The position numbers and the translations under genes were made by a program. The notes under the pieces were generated by a model. That model saw only the letters and a list, made by a program, of their open reading frames with translations. It ran no database searches and was not told the origin of the DNA. This document shows positions 35,627 through 44,501 of a stretch of DNA of 58,728 bases, piece after piece (the stretch's first letter is position 1; every line of letters begins with the position of its first letter). The DNA comes from Methylobacterium segetis (GTDB taxonomy: Bacteria > Pseudomonadota > Alphaproteobacteria > Rhizobiales > Beijerinckiaceae): assembly GCF_004348265.1 (NCBI RefSeq), contig NZ_SMNT01000020.1:1-58728 (forward strand), read 5' to 3'.

Positions 35627-36844
35627 TCACCGGGGCAAGAGCCGGGCGTAGACGCCGAGCGTGTCGGCGACCATCCGCTCCAGCGAGAAATGGGCCTCCA
35701 CATGCGCCCGCTCGCGCCGCGCCAGCGCGTCCCGGGCGCTCGCCCCGAGGGAGAGCGCCTCCGCCAGGGCCTTGGCGAGCGCGCCCGCATCGCCCGCCGG
35801 CACGCGCCAGCCCGTGCGCTGTCCCGGCGCCACGTCGGGCGGGCTCAGCACCGTCTCCGGTACCGCCCCGAGGTCGGACACGACGACCGGCGTGCCGAGC
35901 GCCTGCGCCTCAACGGCCGAGCGCCCGAAGGCTTCGGGCTCGATCGAGGGGACGGCGACCACCGAGGCGGCGCGGAAGGCGGCCGGCATGTCGGTGCAAT
36001 GGCCGACGCGGCGGACCACGCCCGCGAGGCCACGGGCAGCGATCAGCGCGTCGAGTTCCCGCTCGTAGGCCGCCCTGCCCTGCGGATCCCCGGCGAGTAT
36101 CACGGCGAAATCCCCGAGGCCGCGGTCGCGCATCAGCGCCGCCGCCTCGATCAGGACGCGCTGGCCCTTCCAGGCGGTGAGACGCGCCGCGAGCAGGATC
36201 ACCCGCTCGTGCGGGGCGACGCCCCAGCTCCGCCGCAGCGCCTCGACCCGGGCGGCACCGACCGCCACCGGGTTGAAGATCGCGAGATCGGTGCCGCGGT
36301 GGATCACCTCGACGCGGTCGCCCGCCTGCTCGGCGTGGAGCGTCCGGATCCGGTCCGCCGTGTAGTGCGAGTTGGCGATGACCACGTCGCCGCGCGCCAT
36401 CACCGAATTGTAGAGCACCTTCACGCCCGTCCGGCCGGAATAGCTGCCGTGATAGGTCGTCACGAAGGGGATCTTCAGCCGCCGCGCCGCGCCGAGGGCC
36501 ACCCAGGCCGGCGCCCGCGAGCGCGCGTGAATCAGCTGCACGCCCTCGCGCCGGCACAGGCTCATCAGGCGCCGGACGTTGAGGGCCATCGCGACCGGGT
36601 TCTTCGCGGCCGCCGGGAACGGGACCCAGATGCCGCCCTTCGCCTGCAATTCGCCGACGAGGCGGCCGCCTTCGGTGGCCACCAGCGGTCGCGCGCCGGC
36701 CTCGGCGAGCCCCGCCGCGACGTCGACGGCCGTGCGCTCGGCACCGCCCGCCTCCAGCTCGGGGATGATCTGCAGGATGCAGGCGCCCGCGAGCGGGCCG
36801 ATCTCCGCCGGAAAGGCAGGGCCAGGGCGTGGCTCGCCGCTCAT
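35627..36844 (-). CDS. Glycosyltransferase family 4 protein
   Basis: A 405-residue GT4 enzyme. The N-terminal domain starts CILQIIPELEAGGAERTAVD, typical of lipopolysaccharide or capsule glycosyltransferases; the donor domain has ERVILLAARLTAWKGQRVLI and the EX7E motif EAFGRSAVEAQALGTPVVVS. ATG at 36844 (MSGEPRPGPAF) is taken as start; the frame extends upstream without similarity. It is divergent from the alpha/beta hydrolase gene and precedes infC by 236 bases. The product is unknown. Confidence 0.92.
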   Translation of the reverse strand: MSGEPRPGPAFPAEIGPLAGACILQIIPELEAGGAERTAVDVAAGLAEAGARPLVATEGGRLVGELQAKGGIWVPFPAAAKNPVAMALNVRRLMSLCRREGVQLIHARSRAPAWVALGAARRLKIPFVTTYHGSYSGRTGVKVLYNSVMARGDVVIANSHYTADRIRTLHAEQAGDRVEVIHRGTDLAIFNPVAVGAARVEALRRSWGVAPHERVILLAARLTAWKGQRVLIEAAALMRDRGLGDFAVILAGDPQGRAAYERELDALIAARGLAGVVRRVGHCTDMPAAFRAASVVAVPSIEPEAFGRSAVEAQALGTPVVVSDLGAVPETVLSPPDVAPGQRTGWRVPAGDAGALAKALAEALSLGASARDALARRERAHVEAHFSLERMVADTLGVYARLLPR

Positions 36845-37043
36845 CGGAGCGCGGCCCGTGGCGGGGCGTGAGGATGGCGTGCCGGGGCTCGGCCGCCCCC
36901 TGAATGTGCGGTCATGGTTGGAAGGATCGCTGCACCCCCTAACGTCCGGGTAAACGGAACCCTTGCGCGCCGCATCGACATTGGTGGATGCCCGCAATCA
37001 ACAGGTAACCCTCGCAACAGCTAACCCCCGCGGCAGGAGATCG

Positions 37044-37835
37044 ATGCAGACCGAGAGCGCTCATCCGGCTGAGGCAGGCCCGGACTTCATCACCGTCGAG
37101 GCGGGAGGCGAGCGCCGCCGCATCGCCGTGAGGGTGCGCGAGGGGGCGGGGCCGCCCGTCATCTGGCTCGGCGGCTTCCGCTCCGACATGGGCGCCACCA
37201 AGGCGATGGCGGTCGATGCCTGGGCAAAGGAGGCGGGGCGCAAGCTAATCCGCTTCGATTATTCGGGCCACGGCGCCTCGGATGGCACCTTCGCCGAGGG
37301 CACCATCTCGGCCTGGCTCGCGGACGCGGAGGCGGTGATCGCGATCTGCGCCCGGGAGCGTCCAATCATGATCGGTTCGTCCATGGGCGGATGGATCGCG
37401 TGTCTCGCGGCGCGCGCCCGCCGCGAGCGCGGCGAGCCGCCGCCGGCGGGCCTCGTCCTGATCGCCCCGGCCCTCGATTTCACGGAAACGCTGATGTGGG
37501 ATCGCTTCCCGCAGGAGGTCCGGGACACTCTGTTGCGGGACCGGGTCTGGCACTGTCCGACGGACTACGCCCCCGAACCCGACCCGATCTCCCTCGACCT
37601 GATCGAGGACGGGCGCCGGCACCTGATGCTCGATGGCCCGCTCGATTTCGGCTGTCCGGTCCACATCCTCCAGGGCCTGGAGGATCCGGACGTGCCGGCA
37701 GCCCATGCCTTCCGCCTCGTCGAGCGGCTGCCGAAGGCGGGGCTCGTGCTCACGCTGATCGCGGACGGCGACCACCGGCTGTCGCGCCCCCAGGACATTC
37801 GCCGCCTCGTCGCGGCGGTGGCCGAGATGGCGTGA
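37044..37835 (+). CDS. Alpha/beta hydrolase, ABHD10-like
   Basis: A 263-residue serine hydrolase. The nucleophile elbow is IMIGSSMGGWIA (GxSxG), the acid probably lies in GLEDPDVP, and the histidine in ADGDHRLSRP. IRFDYSGHGASDG is characteristic of the group that includes ABHD10 acyl-thioesterases and bacterial palmitoyl-thioesterase-like proteins. AGGAGA precedes the ATG at 37044 by a few bases and decides the start. The gene ends in a strong shared terminator. Confidence 0.9.
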   Translation: MQTESAHPAEAGPDFITVEAGGERRRIAVRVREGAGPPVIWLGGFRSDMGATKAMAVDAWAKEAGRKLIRFDYSGHGASDGTFAEGTISAWLADAEAVIAICARERPIMIGSSMGGWIACLAARARRERGEPPPAGLVLIAPALDFTETLMWDRFPQEVRDTLLRDRVWHCPTDYAPEPDPISLDLIEDGRRHLMLDGPLDFGCPVHILQGLEDPDVPAAHAFRLVERLPKAGLVLTLIADGDHRLSRPQDIRRLVAAVAEMA

Positions 37836-37837
37836 CG

Positions 37838-37862
37838 GCGGCCCGGATGCGATCCGGGCCGC
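37838..37862. terminator. Strong bidirectional terminator hairpin
   Basis: An 11-base perfect stem GCGGCCCGGAT / ATCCGGGCCGC with a GCG loop lies between the convergent hydrolase and DUF1150 genes. Confidence 0.75.
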
Positions 37863-37869
37863 GGCACGG

Positions 37870-38154
37870 TCAGTGCAGGCTGACGGTGTGGAGGTCGTGC
37901 GCCATCGCGTTCGCGACGACGACGTCGCGCGAATCGGCGAGGAGGATCGGCGCGCCGCTGGCCGAGAGCAGGGCGAACAGATCGAGCCCGGGCGTCAGTT
38001 CCGGCGCCTGCGGGAAGAACCGCTTCACGTCGTCCGAGCGGATCGGGCGGACATAGGCAATGTGGCCTTCGCCGAGAGCGGCGAGGTCGGCGGGGTTGAA
38101 CTCCGCCGGATCGAGATCGGCGGCCGTCAGGGGGTTCTGGTTGAGGTCGGTCAT
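37870..38154 (-). CDS. DUF1150 family protein
   Basis: A 94-residue acidic protein (HIAYVRPIRSDDVKRFFP and GLDLFALLSASGAPILLADS) matching DUF1150, a family confined largely to alphaproteobacteria. The C-terminal half, LFALLSASGAPILLADSRDV, resembles a short regulatory fold, but function is unknown. It follows hsp20 by 83 bases on the same strand, a recurrent pairing, so it probably belongs to the heat-shock regulon. Confidence 0.88.
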   Translation of the reverse strand: MTDLNQNPLTAADLDPAEFNPADLAALGEGHIAYVRPIRSDDVKRFFPQAPELTPGLDLFALLSASGAPILLADSRDVVVANAMAHDLHTVSLH

Positions 38155-38237
38155 GTCATGCCCTCCTTCCGAGGCAGAGCTTGGGGCCGGTTTGCTGTCC
38201 CGAGGCGACGCCGGCCGGTGGGAAGTGGCCGAGCGCG

Positions 38238-38666
38238 TCAGTCGCGGGACGCGATGGCGATCTTGCGGACGACCCGCTCCGGTTCCGGCCGGGCGAGGTC
38301 GATCGAGAGGAGCCCGTTCGAGAGGTCGGCGCCGAGCACCTCCATGCCGTCCGCCAGCAGGAAGGCCCGCTGGAACTGACGCGCGGCGATGCCGCGGTGG
38401 AGGAATTGCCGCTCGCGCTCGTCCACCTGCCGTCCGCGGACGACGAGCTGGTTCTCCTCGAGCATCACGTCGAGCTGGTCGCGGGTGAAGCCCGCCACCG
38501 CCAGGGTGATGCGGAGCCGGTCCGGCTCCTGCTCCGTGCGCGTCAGACGCTCGATATTGTAGGGCGGATACCCGTCGTTCGCCGCTTTCGAGACGCGATC
38601 GAGAGCCTGCTCGATCTCGTCGAAGCCGAGGAGGAACGGATGTCCGAACGGAGAGGGACGCGTCAT
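38238..38666 (-). CDS. Small heat-shock protein Hsp20 (IbpA-like)
   Basis: A 142-residue class A alpha-crystallin-type chaperone. N-terminal PHPFLLGFDEIEQALDRVSK-like stretch (here starting MTRPSPFGHPFLLGFDEIEQ) is typical of rhizobial Hsp20; the alpha-crystallin domain spans about residues 38-130 (YNIERL, ITLAVAGFTRDQLDVMLEEN, GIAARQFQRAFLLADGMEV, NGLLSIDLAR). ATG at 38666 is used rather than 38717. An RpoH-type promoter lies about 110 bases upstream. The C-terminal IxI anchor is not obvious. Confidence 0.94.
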   Translation of the reverse strand: MTRPSPFGHPFLLGFDEIEQALDRVSKAANDGYPPYNIERLTRTEQEPDRLRITLAVAGFTRDQLDVMLEENQLVVRGRQVDERERQFLHRGIAARQFQRAFLLADGMEVLGADLSNGLLSIDLARPEPERVVRKIAIASRD

Positions 38667-38777
38667 CGCCGGTCTGAGTCCTTTCCGAAGCCCCAGGCCG
38701 TGAGACCGAGCGGGCACTTCGTCGTGGGAGCCCGCGGATGCAGCGCTCCGGCCGACGGGACCCCGCCGGTGTTCCGG

Positions 38778-38806
38778 ATATGGAGGGCTCGCGAAGCCTC
38801 ATCAAG
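38778..38806 (-). promoter_or_regulatory. RpoH-type heat-shock promoter of hsp20
   Basis: On the minus strand CTTGAT (38806-38801), 17 bases, CCATAT (38783-38778), close to the alphaproteobacterial sigma-32 consensus CTTGAA-N17-CCATAT. The leader to the hsp20 ATG would be about 105 bases, long enough for an RNA thermometer, but I did not recognise a ROSE motif. The remainder of the spacer to 39095 holds a TATAAT (38978-38983) on the plus strand without a good -35. Confidence 0.7.
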
Positions 38807-39095
38807 GGGCGCGCAGGCCGCCGGCCTCGCTTCTTCCGCGAGCGCGATCGCCCCGGCGCGAGCGCGCGGGAAGGCGCCCTCTCGGGATCGGGATGTTTGC
38901 GCAGGCCAATCCAGGATTTTTCGGCAAAGCTTCGCCGCGCCGAATCACGATCTCGCGGTAACAGTTTGGAACTGCTCTATAATTCAGGGCAGACCTTGAT
39001 CCCGAGGGGTGTCCTCGGATACTCCCGCGGCCAAGCGTTGTCCGGTGGCTTGTGCAGTGCCCGTGCCGGCAAGCTCGAGCTTGACCGGGATCTGC

Positions 39096-39593
39096 ATGAG
39101 CGCGTCCTCGATTCCATCCGTCACCGATTGGATGCTGAAGGTCAGCGAGGTCTGCGCGGACGACGCGGACGTGCTCGCCCTGTCGGTAGCCCGTTTCGTG
39201 GCCTCGGGATACATGACGAGCGACGTCGCCTGCTGGGACGCGGCCTTCGACGGCGCGGAGCGGCTCCTCGGTGCGGCCGAGGGCGGCCGCCTCGTCTCCG
39301 GCATGGTCGGGGTCCTGCGGGCCCTGCGCTCGGAGCGGAGCGGGGATTGGCAATTCATGCCGGCCACGTGCTGCCGGGTGACGGCGAATGAATGTGCCCT
39401 GGTCGCGCTGATCCGGCGCGGCCGGTGCCGGCATTGGGAGGCGGTCCGGCGGGAAGCGGCGGAACTCGCGGGTCGGCCGGAGGCGCCACGCCTCGCGGAG
39501 GCGGTGCGCGATGCCGCCGAGACGATCAACGCCGCGGCTGCGCGGCTGCAGCCTGCCGAGGCGCGCAGGCCGCGCGGCACGCCGCTGCACTGA
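39096..39593 (+). CDS. Hypothetical protein
   Basis: A 165-residue soluble helical protein I do not recognise. It begins MSASSIPSVTDWMLKVSEVC and has a repeat-free core (YMTSDVACWDAAFDGAERLL, DWQFMPATCCRVTANECALV). Four cysteines cluster loosely. The frame is open to 39009, but ATG at 39096, after GACCGGGAT, suits codon use better. A TATAAT lies 112 bases upstream. It is followed by the secreted protein of the TonB group after 64 bases, so joint transcription is possible. Confidence 0.6.
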   Translation: MSASSIPSVTDWMLKVSEVCADDADVLALSVARFVASGYMTSDVACWDAAFDGAERLLGAAEGGRLVSGMVGVLRALRSERSGDWQFMPATCCRVTANECALVALIRRGRCRHWEAVRREAAELAGRPEAPRLAEAVRDAAETINAAAARLQPAEARRPRGTPLH

Positions 39594-39657
39594 AATCGGG
39601 ACGGTCAATGAACCGGGTCGTCCGAGAGGGACGGCGGAACATCAGGGGGAAACGAGC

Positions 39658-40158
39658 GTGACGGCGAACGGGCAGGTGGCGATGCGGGAACGAGGCGAGA
39701 ATAGGTGCGGCGAGGATCGGCGCCGGCGGGTCACCCGCTTCGCGGCGCTTGCCGCACTCGCTCTTCCGCTTGCCGGCCCGGCCTTGGCGCAGGAGGGCGG
39801 CGCCAGGGGCGCTCCGATCAAGCTGCAGCTCAACCGCCTCGAGGCGACGGGCGATGCCTGCCGAACCTACCTACTCGTCGACAACAGCCGCGGGACGGCG
39901 CTGAAATCCCTCAAGGTCGATCTGTTCGCCTTCGACACCGACGGGGTGGCTCAGAAGCGCATCGCCGTCGAGCTCGGACCGCTCGCCGAGAAGAAGACCA
40001 GCGTGAAGATCTTCGACTTCGCGGGCATCGCCTGCCCGAAGATCGGCCGCGTCCTCCTGAACGACGTCCTCTCCTGCGAGGGAGGTGAGTCCAGCCGGGA
40101 AGCCTGCCTCGAGCGGACCGAGACCGAGAGCAAGGGCAGCGTCCCGTTCGACCGCTGA
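39658..40158 (+). CDS. Secreted hypothetical protein of the TonB cluster
   Basis: A 166-residue exported protein. The start is GTG at 39658, 7 bases after AGGGGGA. A long basic n-region (RCGEDRRRRVTR) leads to a hydrophobic core (FAALAALALPLAGPALA) with cleavage after ALA. The mature part (IKLQLNRLEATGDACRTYLL, SLKVDLFAFDTDGVAQKRIA, IACPKIGRVLLNDVLSCEGG) contains four Cys. It lies directly upstream of exbB, and homologues precede exbB/tolQ in related genomes as far as I recall; it may serve the same energised envelope system. Confidence 0.78.
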   Translation: MTANGQVAMRERGENRCGEDRRRRVTRFAALAALALPLAGPALAQEGGARGAPIKLQLNRLEATGDACRTYLLVDNSRGTALKSLKVDLFAFDTDGVAQKRIAVELGPLAEKKTSVKIFDFAGIACPKIGRVLLNDVLSCEGGESSREACLERTETESKGSVPFDR

Positions 40159-40248
40159 CCTGACACCGTCATCCCGTCCGGCCCTTGCGGCCGGGCGACC
40201 CGCGGGCTCGTGCCCGCACAGGATTTGAGAGAGTTCGAGGAGCCCGTG

Positions 40249-40941
40249 ATGGATCCCACACCCGCAGCCGCCGAAGCGGTGCACGATTTCTCTTTCGTCG
40301 GTCTGTTCCTGCAGGCCGACCCGATCGTGAAGGGCGTCATGATCCTTCTGGTGGTCGCCTCGATCGCCTGCTGGACCGTCGTCTTCGAGAAGATCGTGCG
40401 GCTCGCCGCCGCCAAGCGTCAGGCGAAGGCCTTCGAGGCCCTGGTCCGCTCGGGCGGGGCGCTGGAGGCCGGCCGCAAGGGAATCCCGTCCCACATCGTC
40501 AACGCCGCACTCGAGGCGTGGCGAGACCAGGATCCGACCGAGACCCGCGCCGAGCGCCGCGACCGCATCGAGCGCGCCATGCGCGCGGCTCTGGGGCTCG
40601 AGGTCAAGCGGCTTCAGACCGGCCTCCCGCTCCTCGCCACCGCAGGCTCCACGGCCCCGTTCGTCGGGCTGTTCGGCACCGTCTGGGGCATCATGAATTC
40701 GTTCTCGTCGATCGCGAAGAGCCAGGACACCTCGCTCGCCGTGGTGGCGCCCGGCATCGCCGAGGCGCTGTTCGCCACGGCGATCGGCCTCGTCGTCGCG
40801 ATCCCGGCGGTGATGGCCTACAACAAGCTGACGAACGATGTCGGCCGCATCCAGGGCGCCTTCGTCTCGTGCATCGGCGTGCTCGGCAACCGGCTCGCCC
40901 GCGACCGCGGCGTGCACGGCCGGGCGGCGGCCGCCGAGTAG
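40249..40941 (+). CDS. exbB: ExbB/TolQ-family proton channel subunit
   Basis: A MotA/TolQ/ExbB proton-channel protein of 230 residues, which with ExbD harvests proton-motive force for TonB. Three membrane segments: GVMILLVVASIACWTVVFEK, then TAGSTAPFVGLFGTVWGIMN and GIAEALFATAIGLVVAIPAV; the GLFGTVWGI and AEAL motifs are hallmarks. GAGGAG 7 bases upstream fixes the ATG at 40249 over a GTG at 40210. It is followed by exbD and tonB, so ExbB is likelier than TolQ. Confidence 0.93.
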   Translation: MDPTPAAAEAVHDFSFVGLFLQADPIVKGVMILLVVASIACWTVVFEKIVRLAAAKRQAKAFEALVRSGGALEAGRKGIPSHIVNAALEAWRDQDPTETRAERRDRIERAMRAALGLEVKRLQTGLPLLATAGSTAPFVGLFGTVWGIMNSFSSIAKSQDTSLAVVAPGIAEALFATAIGLVVAIPAVMAYNKLTNDVGRIQGAFVSCIGVLGNRLARDRGVHGRAAAAE

Positions 40942-41058
40942 CCGTCCGGCGACGTCCAACCTTCCGACCGGTCGCCGCTCCGAGCGGCGGGCCGGCACCC
41001 CACGGTTCGCGGCGGGCCTCGTGCCAGCGTTCGCCGCCCGAGCCCCGGAGGGCGAGTC

Positions 41059-41565
41059 ATGGCCATGGGTTCGATCCGCGCGAGCGGCGACGACGAGGAC
41101 GGCCTCGATACGACGCCGATGTCCGAGATCAACGTCACGCCGATGGTCGACGTGATGCTGGTGCTGCTGATCATCTTCATGGTCGCGGCGCCGCTGATGA
41201 CGACCGGCGTGCCGGTTCAGCTGCCGAAGACCTCGGCCGCCAAGGTCGCGCAGGCGAAGAAGCCGCTCGAAGTCACGATCGACAAGGACGGCAACCCCTC
41301 GATCGCCAAGGAGGTCTTCACCCAGGAGACCCTGATGCCGCGCCTGCGGGCGCTGGCTGCGGAGGATCCCAGCCAGGTGATGCTGGTGCGCGGCGACCGC
41401 GACGTGCCCTACGGCAAGATCATGGAAGTGATGGGCCTCGTCGGCCAGGCGGGCTTCACCAAGGTGTCGCTGATCGCCCAGTCGCCGGGAGGACCCCTGC
41501 CGGCCGCGCCCTCAGGTGGCGCTCCGGCCGCGCCGGCGGCCCCGGCGAACGGAGCGGCCCGCTAG
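41059..41565 (+). CDS. exbD: ExbD/TolR-family biopolymer transport protein
   Basis: A 168-residue ExbD with one N-terminal membrane anchor carrying the essential aspartate (SEINVTPMVDVMLVLLIIFM) and a periplasmic domain (VPVQLPKTSAAK, VMLVRGDRDVPYGKIMEVMG). A proline/alanine-rich tail (PAAPSGGAPAAPAAPANGAA) is longer than usual. 117 bases separate it from exbB and 4 bases from tonB. Confidence 0.93.
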   Translation: MAMGSIRASGDDEDGLDTTPMSEINVTPMVDVMLVLLIIFMVAAPLMTTGVPVQLPKTSAAKVAQAKKPLEVTIDKDGNPSIAKEVFTQETLMPRLRALAAEDPSQVMLVRGDRDVPYGKIMEVMGLVGQAGFTKVSLIAQSPGGPLPAAPSGGAPAAPAAPANGAAR

Positions 41566-41569
41566 TCCC

Positions 41570-42604
41570 ATGAGCGTCCTCGTTTCCAGCGGTGAGCCTG
41601 AGAACGGGCGGTCCCCGCTCGCCGCCGCCTTCCTCGTCGCCCTCGCAATGCACGTCGCCGCGCTGATCGGGATCGCGCTCTACCGCCTGAGCCCGCCCGC
41701 TCCTCCCGGCGAGCAGCAGATTTCGATCGACCTCGCGCCTCAGATGACGGAGGCCGATGTTCAGGCGCCGAGCGAGACGCAGGCCAGCGAGACCGCGCCG
41801 CCGCCGCCGACACCGGTCGAGACCCCGAACGAGACCGAGGCCGTAAAGCCTCCGGACGTGACCGCGGTGGCGCCCGAGGAGACCGTGGCGGAGAAGCCGC
41901 CGGAGGTTTCCGAGCAGCCGCCGGTGACGGCTCAGACGGAGCCGCCGCCGGACGCGATGCCGGTCGAGCCGGAGAGCCAGGTCATCACCTCGACGGCTCC
42001 GCAGGCCGAGCCGCTCGCCCCGCCGCCGCCGCTGCTCGCGCAATCGCCCGAGCCGCCGAAGCCCGTCGAGCAGGCCAAGCCGAAGCCGGACCCGGTCAAG
42101 ATCGCGGCCGAGCGCGAGGCCAAGCTGAAGGCCATCCGCGACGCGAAGCGCAAGGCCGAGGCGGAAGAGCAGCGCCGGGAGGCGGTGCGCGAGGCCCGGG
42201 AGAAGGCGGCGCGCGACGCCAAGGCGCGGGCCGCACAGGCGAGTGCCGGCCGCGCCGATCGCAGCTCGGCCTCCTCGTCGGCCCAGAACGCCGCTGGACG
42301 GGCGGCCTCGGGCAACGACCCGAATGCCCTGCGCCAGTGGCAGGGCATGCTGAGCTCGGCCATCCACGGCCGGATGAACCGCAACGCCGCGGCTGGGACG
42401 GGCGGCGGCGTGGCCGTGGTTCGCTTCACCGTGACGCGTTCCGGGCAGGTTACGAGCGCGAGCCTTGCCGGCAGCAGCGGCGTCGGCGCGATCGACGGTG
42501 CCGCGCTCGCGGCCGTGCGCGGCTCGCTGCCCCCGGCACCGGCCGGGGTGACGCTGTCGTCCCTCTCGGTGACCGTGCCGATGCGATTCAGCCCCGGCCG
42601 GTAG
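41570..42604 (+). CDS. tonB: Energy transducer TonB
   Basis: A 344-residue TonB. One N-terminal membrane segment (AAAFLVALAMHVAALIGIAL) with the conserved His, then a long Pro/Glu/Lys-rich periplasmic spanner (about residues 45-205), an alanine/arginine helical region, and a C-terminal TonB domain (GGVAVVRFTVTRSGQVTSAS ... VGAIDGAALAAVRGSLP). It powers outer-membrane TonB-dependent transporters, but none is encoded here, and I saw no Fur or Irr box, so the substrate is not evident. Confidence 0.93.
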   Translation: MSVLVSSGEPENGRSPLAAAFLVALAMHVAALIGIALYRLSPPAPPGEQQISIDLAPQMTEADVQAPSETQASETAPPPPTPVETPNETEAVKPPDVTAVAPEETVAEKPPEVSEQPPVTAQTEPPPDAMPVEPESQVITSTAPQAEPLAPPPPLLAQSPEPPKPVEQAKPKPDPVKIAAEREAKLKAIRDAKRKAEAEEQRREAVREAREKAARDAKARAAQASAGRADRSSASSSAQNAAGRAASGNDPNALRQWQGMLSSAIHGRMNRNAAAGTGGGVAVVRFTVTRSGQVTSASLAGSSGVGAIDGAALAAVRGSLPPAPAGVTLSSLSVTVPMRFSPGR

Positions 42605-42936
42605 CCGCAGCACGAGGCGATGATCCGACTCCTCGCCCGCCGGATGGGCGAGGCGTGGATCAAGACCCGAGGGCCACGCGTCCCGCCGATGATGCCGAAG
42701 CGGGCTCCCGCGATGCGCCTGGACGGGATGTCGGCGGCCGGCAAGATGCGCCACGGCCTTTCTCAGTCCAGCTGAGGTCGGGAGACGCGTGAAGCAACTC
42801 TGCGTGGCAGATCTCAGCTGACGTCTTCACGAAGAGTTTAATCCGCCGACCGGAACGGGTGCGGGGCAAGTCTGATTGCCGCGATCGGAGACGTGCGCAC
42901 CATCGGTGCCGGGCTCCTCCCTGATCCGCCGAGGAA
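42605..42936. other. Spacer between tonB and the MFS gene
   Basis: Apart from the hairpin at 42631-42653 nothing clear is visible in these 332 bases. No gene, repeat or convincing promoter was recognised. GGAGACG and AGGAAATG near the end may serve the MFS start. Confidence 0.5.
42631..42653 (+). terminator. Hairpin terminator after tonB
   Basis: CCTCGCCC and GGGCGAGG form a perfect 8-base stem with a GCCGGAT loop, 27 bases after the tonB stop. No T run follows. Confidence 0.55.
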
Positions 42937-44262
42937 ATGCGCATGTCCGGTGTGAGTGGTGTCGCAGACGCGCTCGGTCCCGTTCGGGCGCCCTCCGAGC
43001 GCGCCCTGCGTGGCCTGGATGCCCTGAACTTCTTCCTGGCCGACGTGCGCGACGGCCTCGGCCCGTACCTCGCCATCTATCTCCTGGCGGTGCGCGGTCC
43101 GGAGCAGGGCTGGAACGAGGCGACGATCGGCCTCGTCATGACGATTGCCGGTATCGCGGGTCTCATCGCGCAGACGCCCGCCGGCGCTCTGATCGACCGC
43201 ACCAACCACAAGGGCGCGATCGTGATCGCTGCGGCCGTCGCGGTGACCCTGAGTTGCCTGATCCTGCCCTTCGTCTCGAACTTCTATCTCGTGGCGGCGA
43301 CGCAGTCGCTCGCCGGTATCGCCGGAGCGATCTTTCCTCCCGCTCTCGCGGCGATCACCCTGGGCGTCGTCGGACCGAAGATGTTCTCGAAGCGCATCGG
43401 CCGGAACGAGGGCTTCAACCACGCGGGCAATGCCACCTCGGCCGCGATCGCGGGCTCGACCGCCTATTTCTTCGGGCCGATCGTCGTGTTCTGGCTGATG
43501 GCGGTGCTCGCCGCAGCGTCCATCGTCGCCATGCTGATGATCCCGGCAAAGGCCATCGACGACGACCTCGCCCGCGGCCTCGACTGCACCGAGACCGAGG
43601 ACTGCGAGCAGCCGTCCGGGCTCGCCGCCCTCTTCCAAAACAAGTACCTGCTCCTGTTCGCCGTGCTCTGCACGGCGTTCCACCTCGCGAACGCGGCGAT
43701 GCTGCCCTCGGTCGGTCAGCTCCTCACGAAGATCTCCGGCAAGGACCACGCGACCTCGCTGATCGCCGTGTGCATCGTGGCCGCCCAATGCGTGATGGTG
43801 CCGGTTGCGGTCTTCGTCGGCGCCAAGGCCGACGTGATCGGCCGCAAGCCGATCTTCCTCGTGGCCTTTGGCGTCCTCGCCCTGCGGGGCGTGCTCTACA
43901 CTCTCTCGGACAATCCGTTCTGGCTGGTCGGCGTGCAGTGCCTCGACGGCATCGGCGCGGGCATCTACGGAGCCCTGTTCCCCATCGTCGTCGCGGATCT
44001 CACCCGCGGCACGGGCCGATTCAACGTGGCGCAGGGGGCGGTGGCGACGGCACAGGGGCTCGGCGCGTCCTTCAGCGCCTCGCTGGCGGGGGTGATCATC
44101 GTCGCTGCCGGATTCTCGACGGCGTTCCTGTCGCTCGCCGCGATTGCCGCAGCGGGTTTCGTCGTCTACCTCGTGATGATGCCGGAGAGCCGGGGCTTCG
44201 AGCCTCAGGCTCGTCCGGACGGCGGTGCCGGGCCGCTGATGCCGACACCCGCTGCCGCCTGA
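42937..44262 (+). CDS. MFS transporter
   Basis: A 441-residue major facilitator with 12 predicted membrane segments. The motif-A-like loop GALIDRTNHKGAIVIAA follows helix 2 and another, GAKADVIGRKPIFLVA, follows helix 8; a central hydrophilic loop (KAIDDDLARGLDCTETEDCE) links the halves. It starts MRMSGVSGVADALG; ATG at 42937 or 42943 is possible. It resembles drug/proton antiporter-type members, but no substrate can be inferred. It is preceded by its own 330-base spacer. Confidence 0.9.
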   Translation: MRMSGVSGVADALGPVRAPSERALRGLDALNFFLADVRDGLGPYLAIYLLAVRGPEQGWNEATIGLVMTIAGIAGLIAQTPAGALIDRTNHKGAIVIAAAVAVTLSCLILPFVSNFYLVAATQSLAGIAGAIFPPALAAITLGVVGPKMFSKRIGRNEGFNHAGNATSAAIAGSTAYFFGPIVVFWLMAVLAAASIVAMLMIPAKAIDDDLARGLDCTETEDCEQPSGLAALFQNKYLLLFAVLCTAFHLANAAMLPSVGQLLTKISGKDHATSLIAVCIVAAQCVMVPVAVFVGAKADVIGRKPIFLVAFGVLALRGVLYTLSDNPFWLVGVQCLDGIGAGIYGALFPIVVADLTRGTGRFNVAQGAVATAQGLGASFSASLAGVIIVAAGFSTAFLSLAAIAAAGFVVYLVMMPESRGFEPQARPDGGAGPLMPTPAAA

Positions 44263-44501
44263 ACCGGCTGGCTCGGGGAATTCCGGGGGCAGGATTCGTT
44301 AGGCATTCGCCTTGCGTGGGACCTGCGTGCTACACAGGCGCATCCCGCCCGCATGCATCCGCGTGACGGGTGTGCGGACAGCACCGCCGGCCCAACCCCT
44401 CCCTCCCCTCCGGAGCCGGCGCGACCGATCGGAGCCTCGTCTTCCGGCCGTGCCCGAGCGCGCGGCCGCTCCGCTCGACGAGGCACCGAGAAAGGACATC
44501 G

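Noticed and set aside
38667..38771. ROSE-type RNA thermometer in the hsp20 leader
   Set aside because: The leader length is right, but I could not find the conserved anti-Shine-Dalgarno element, so it is not claimed.
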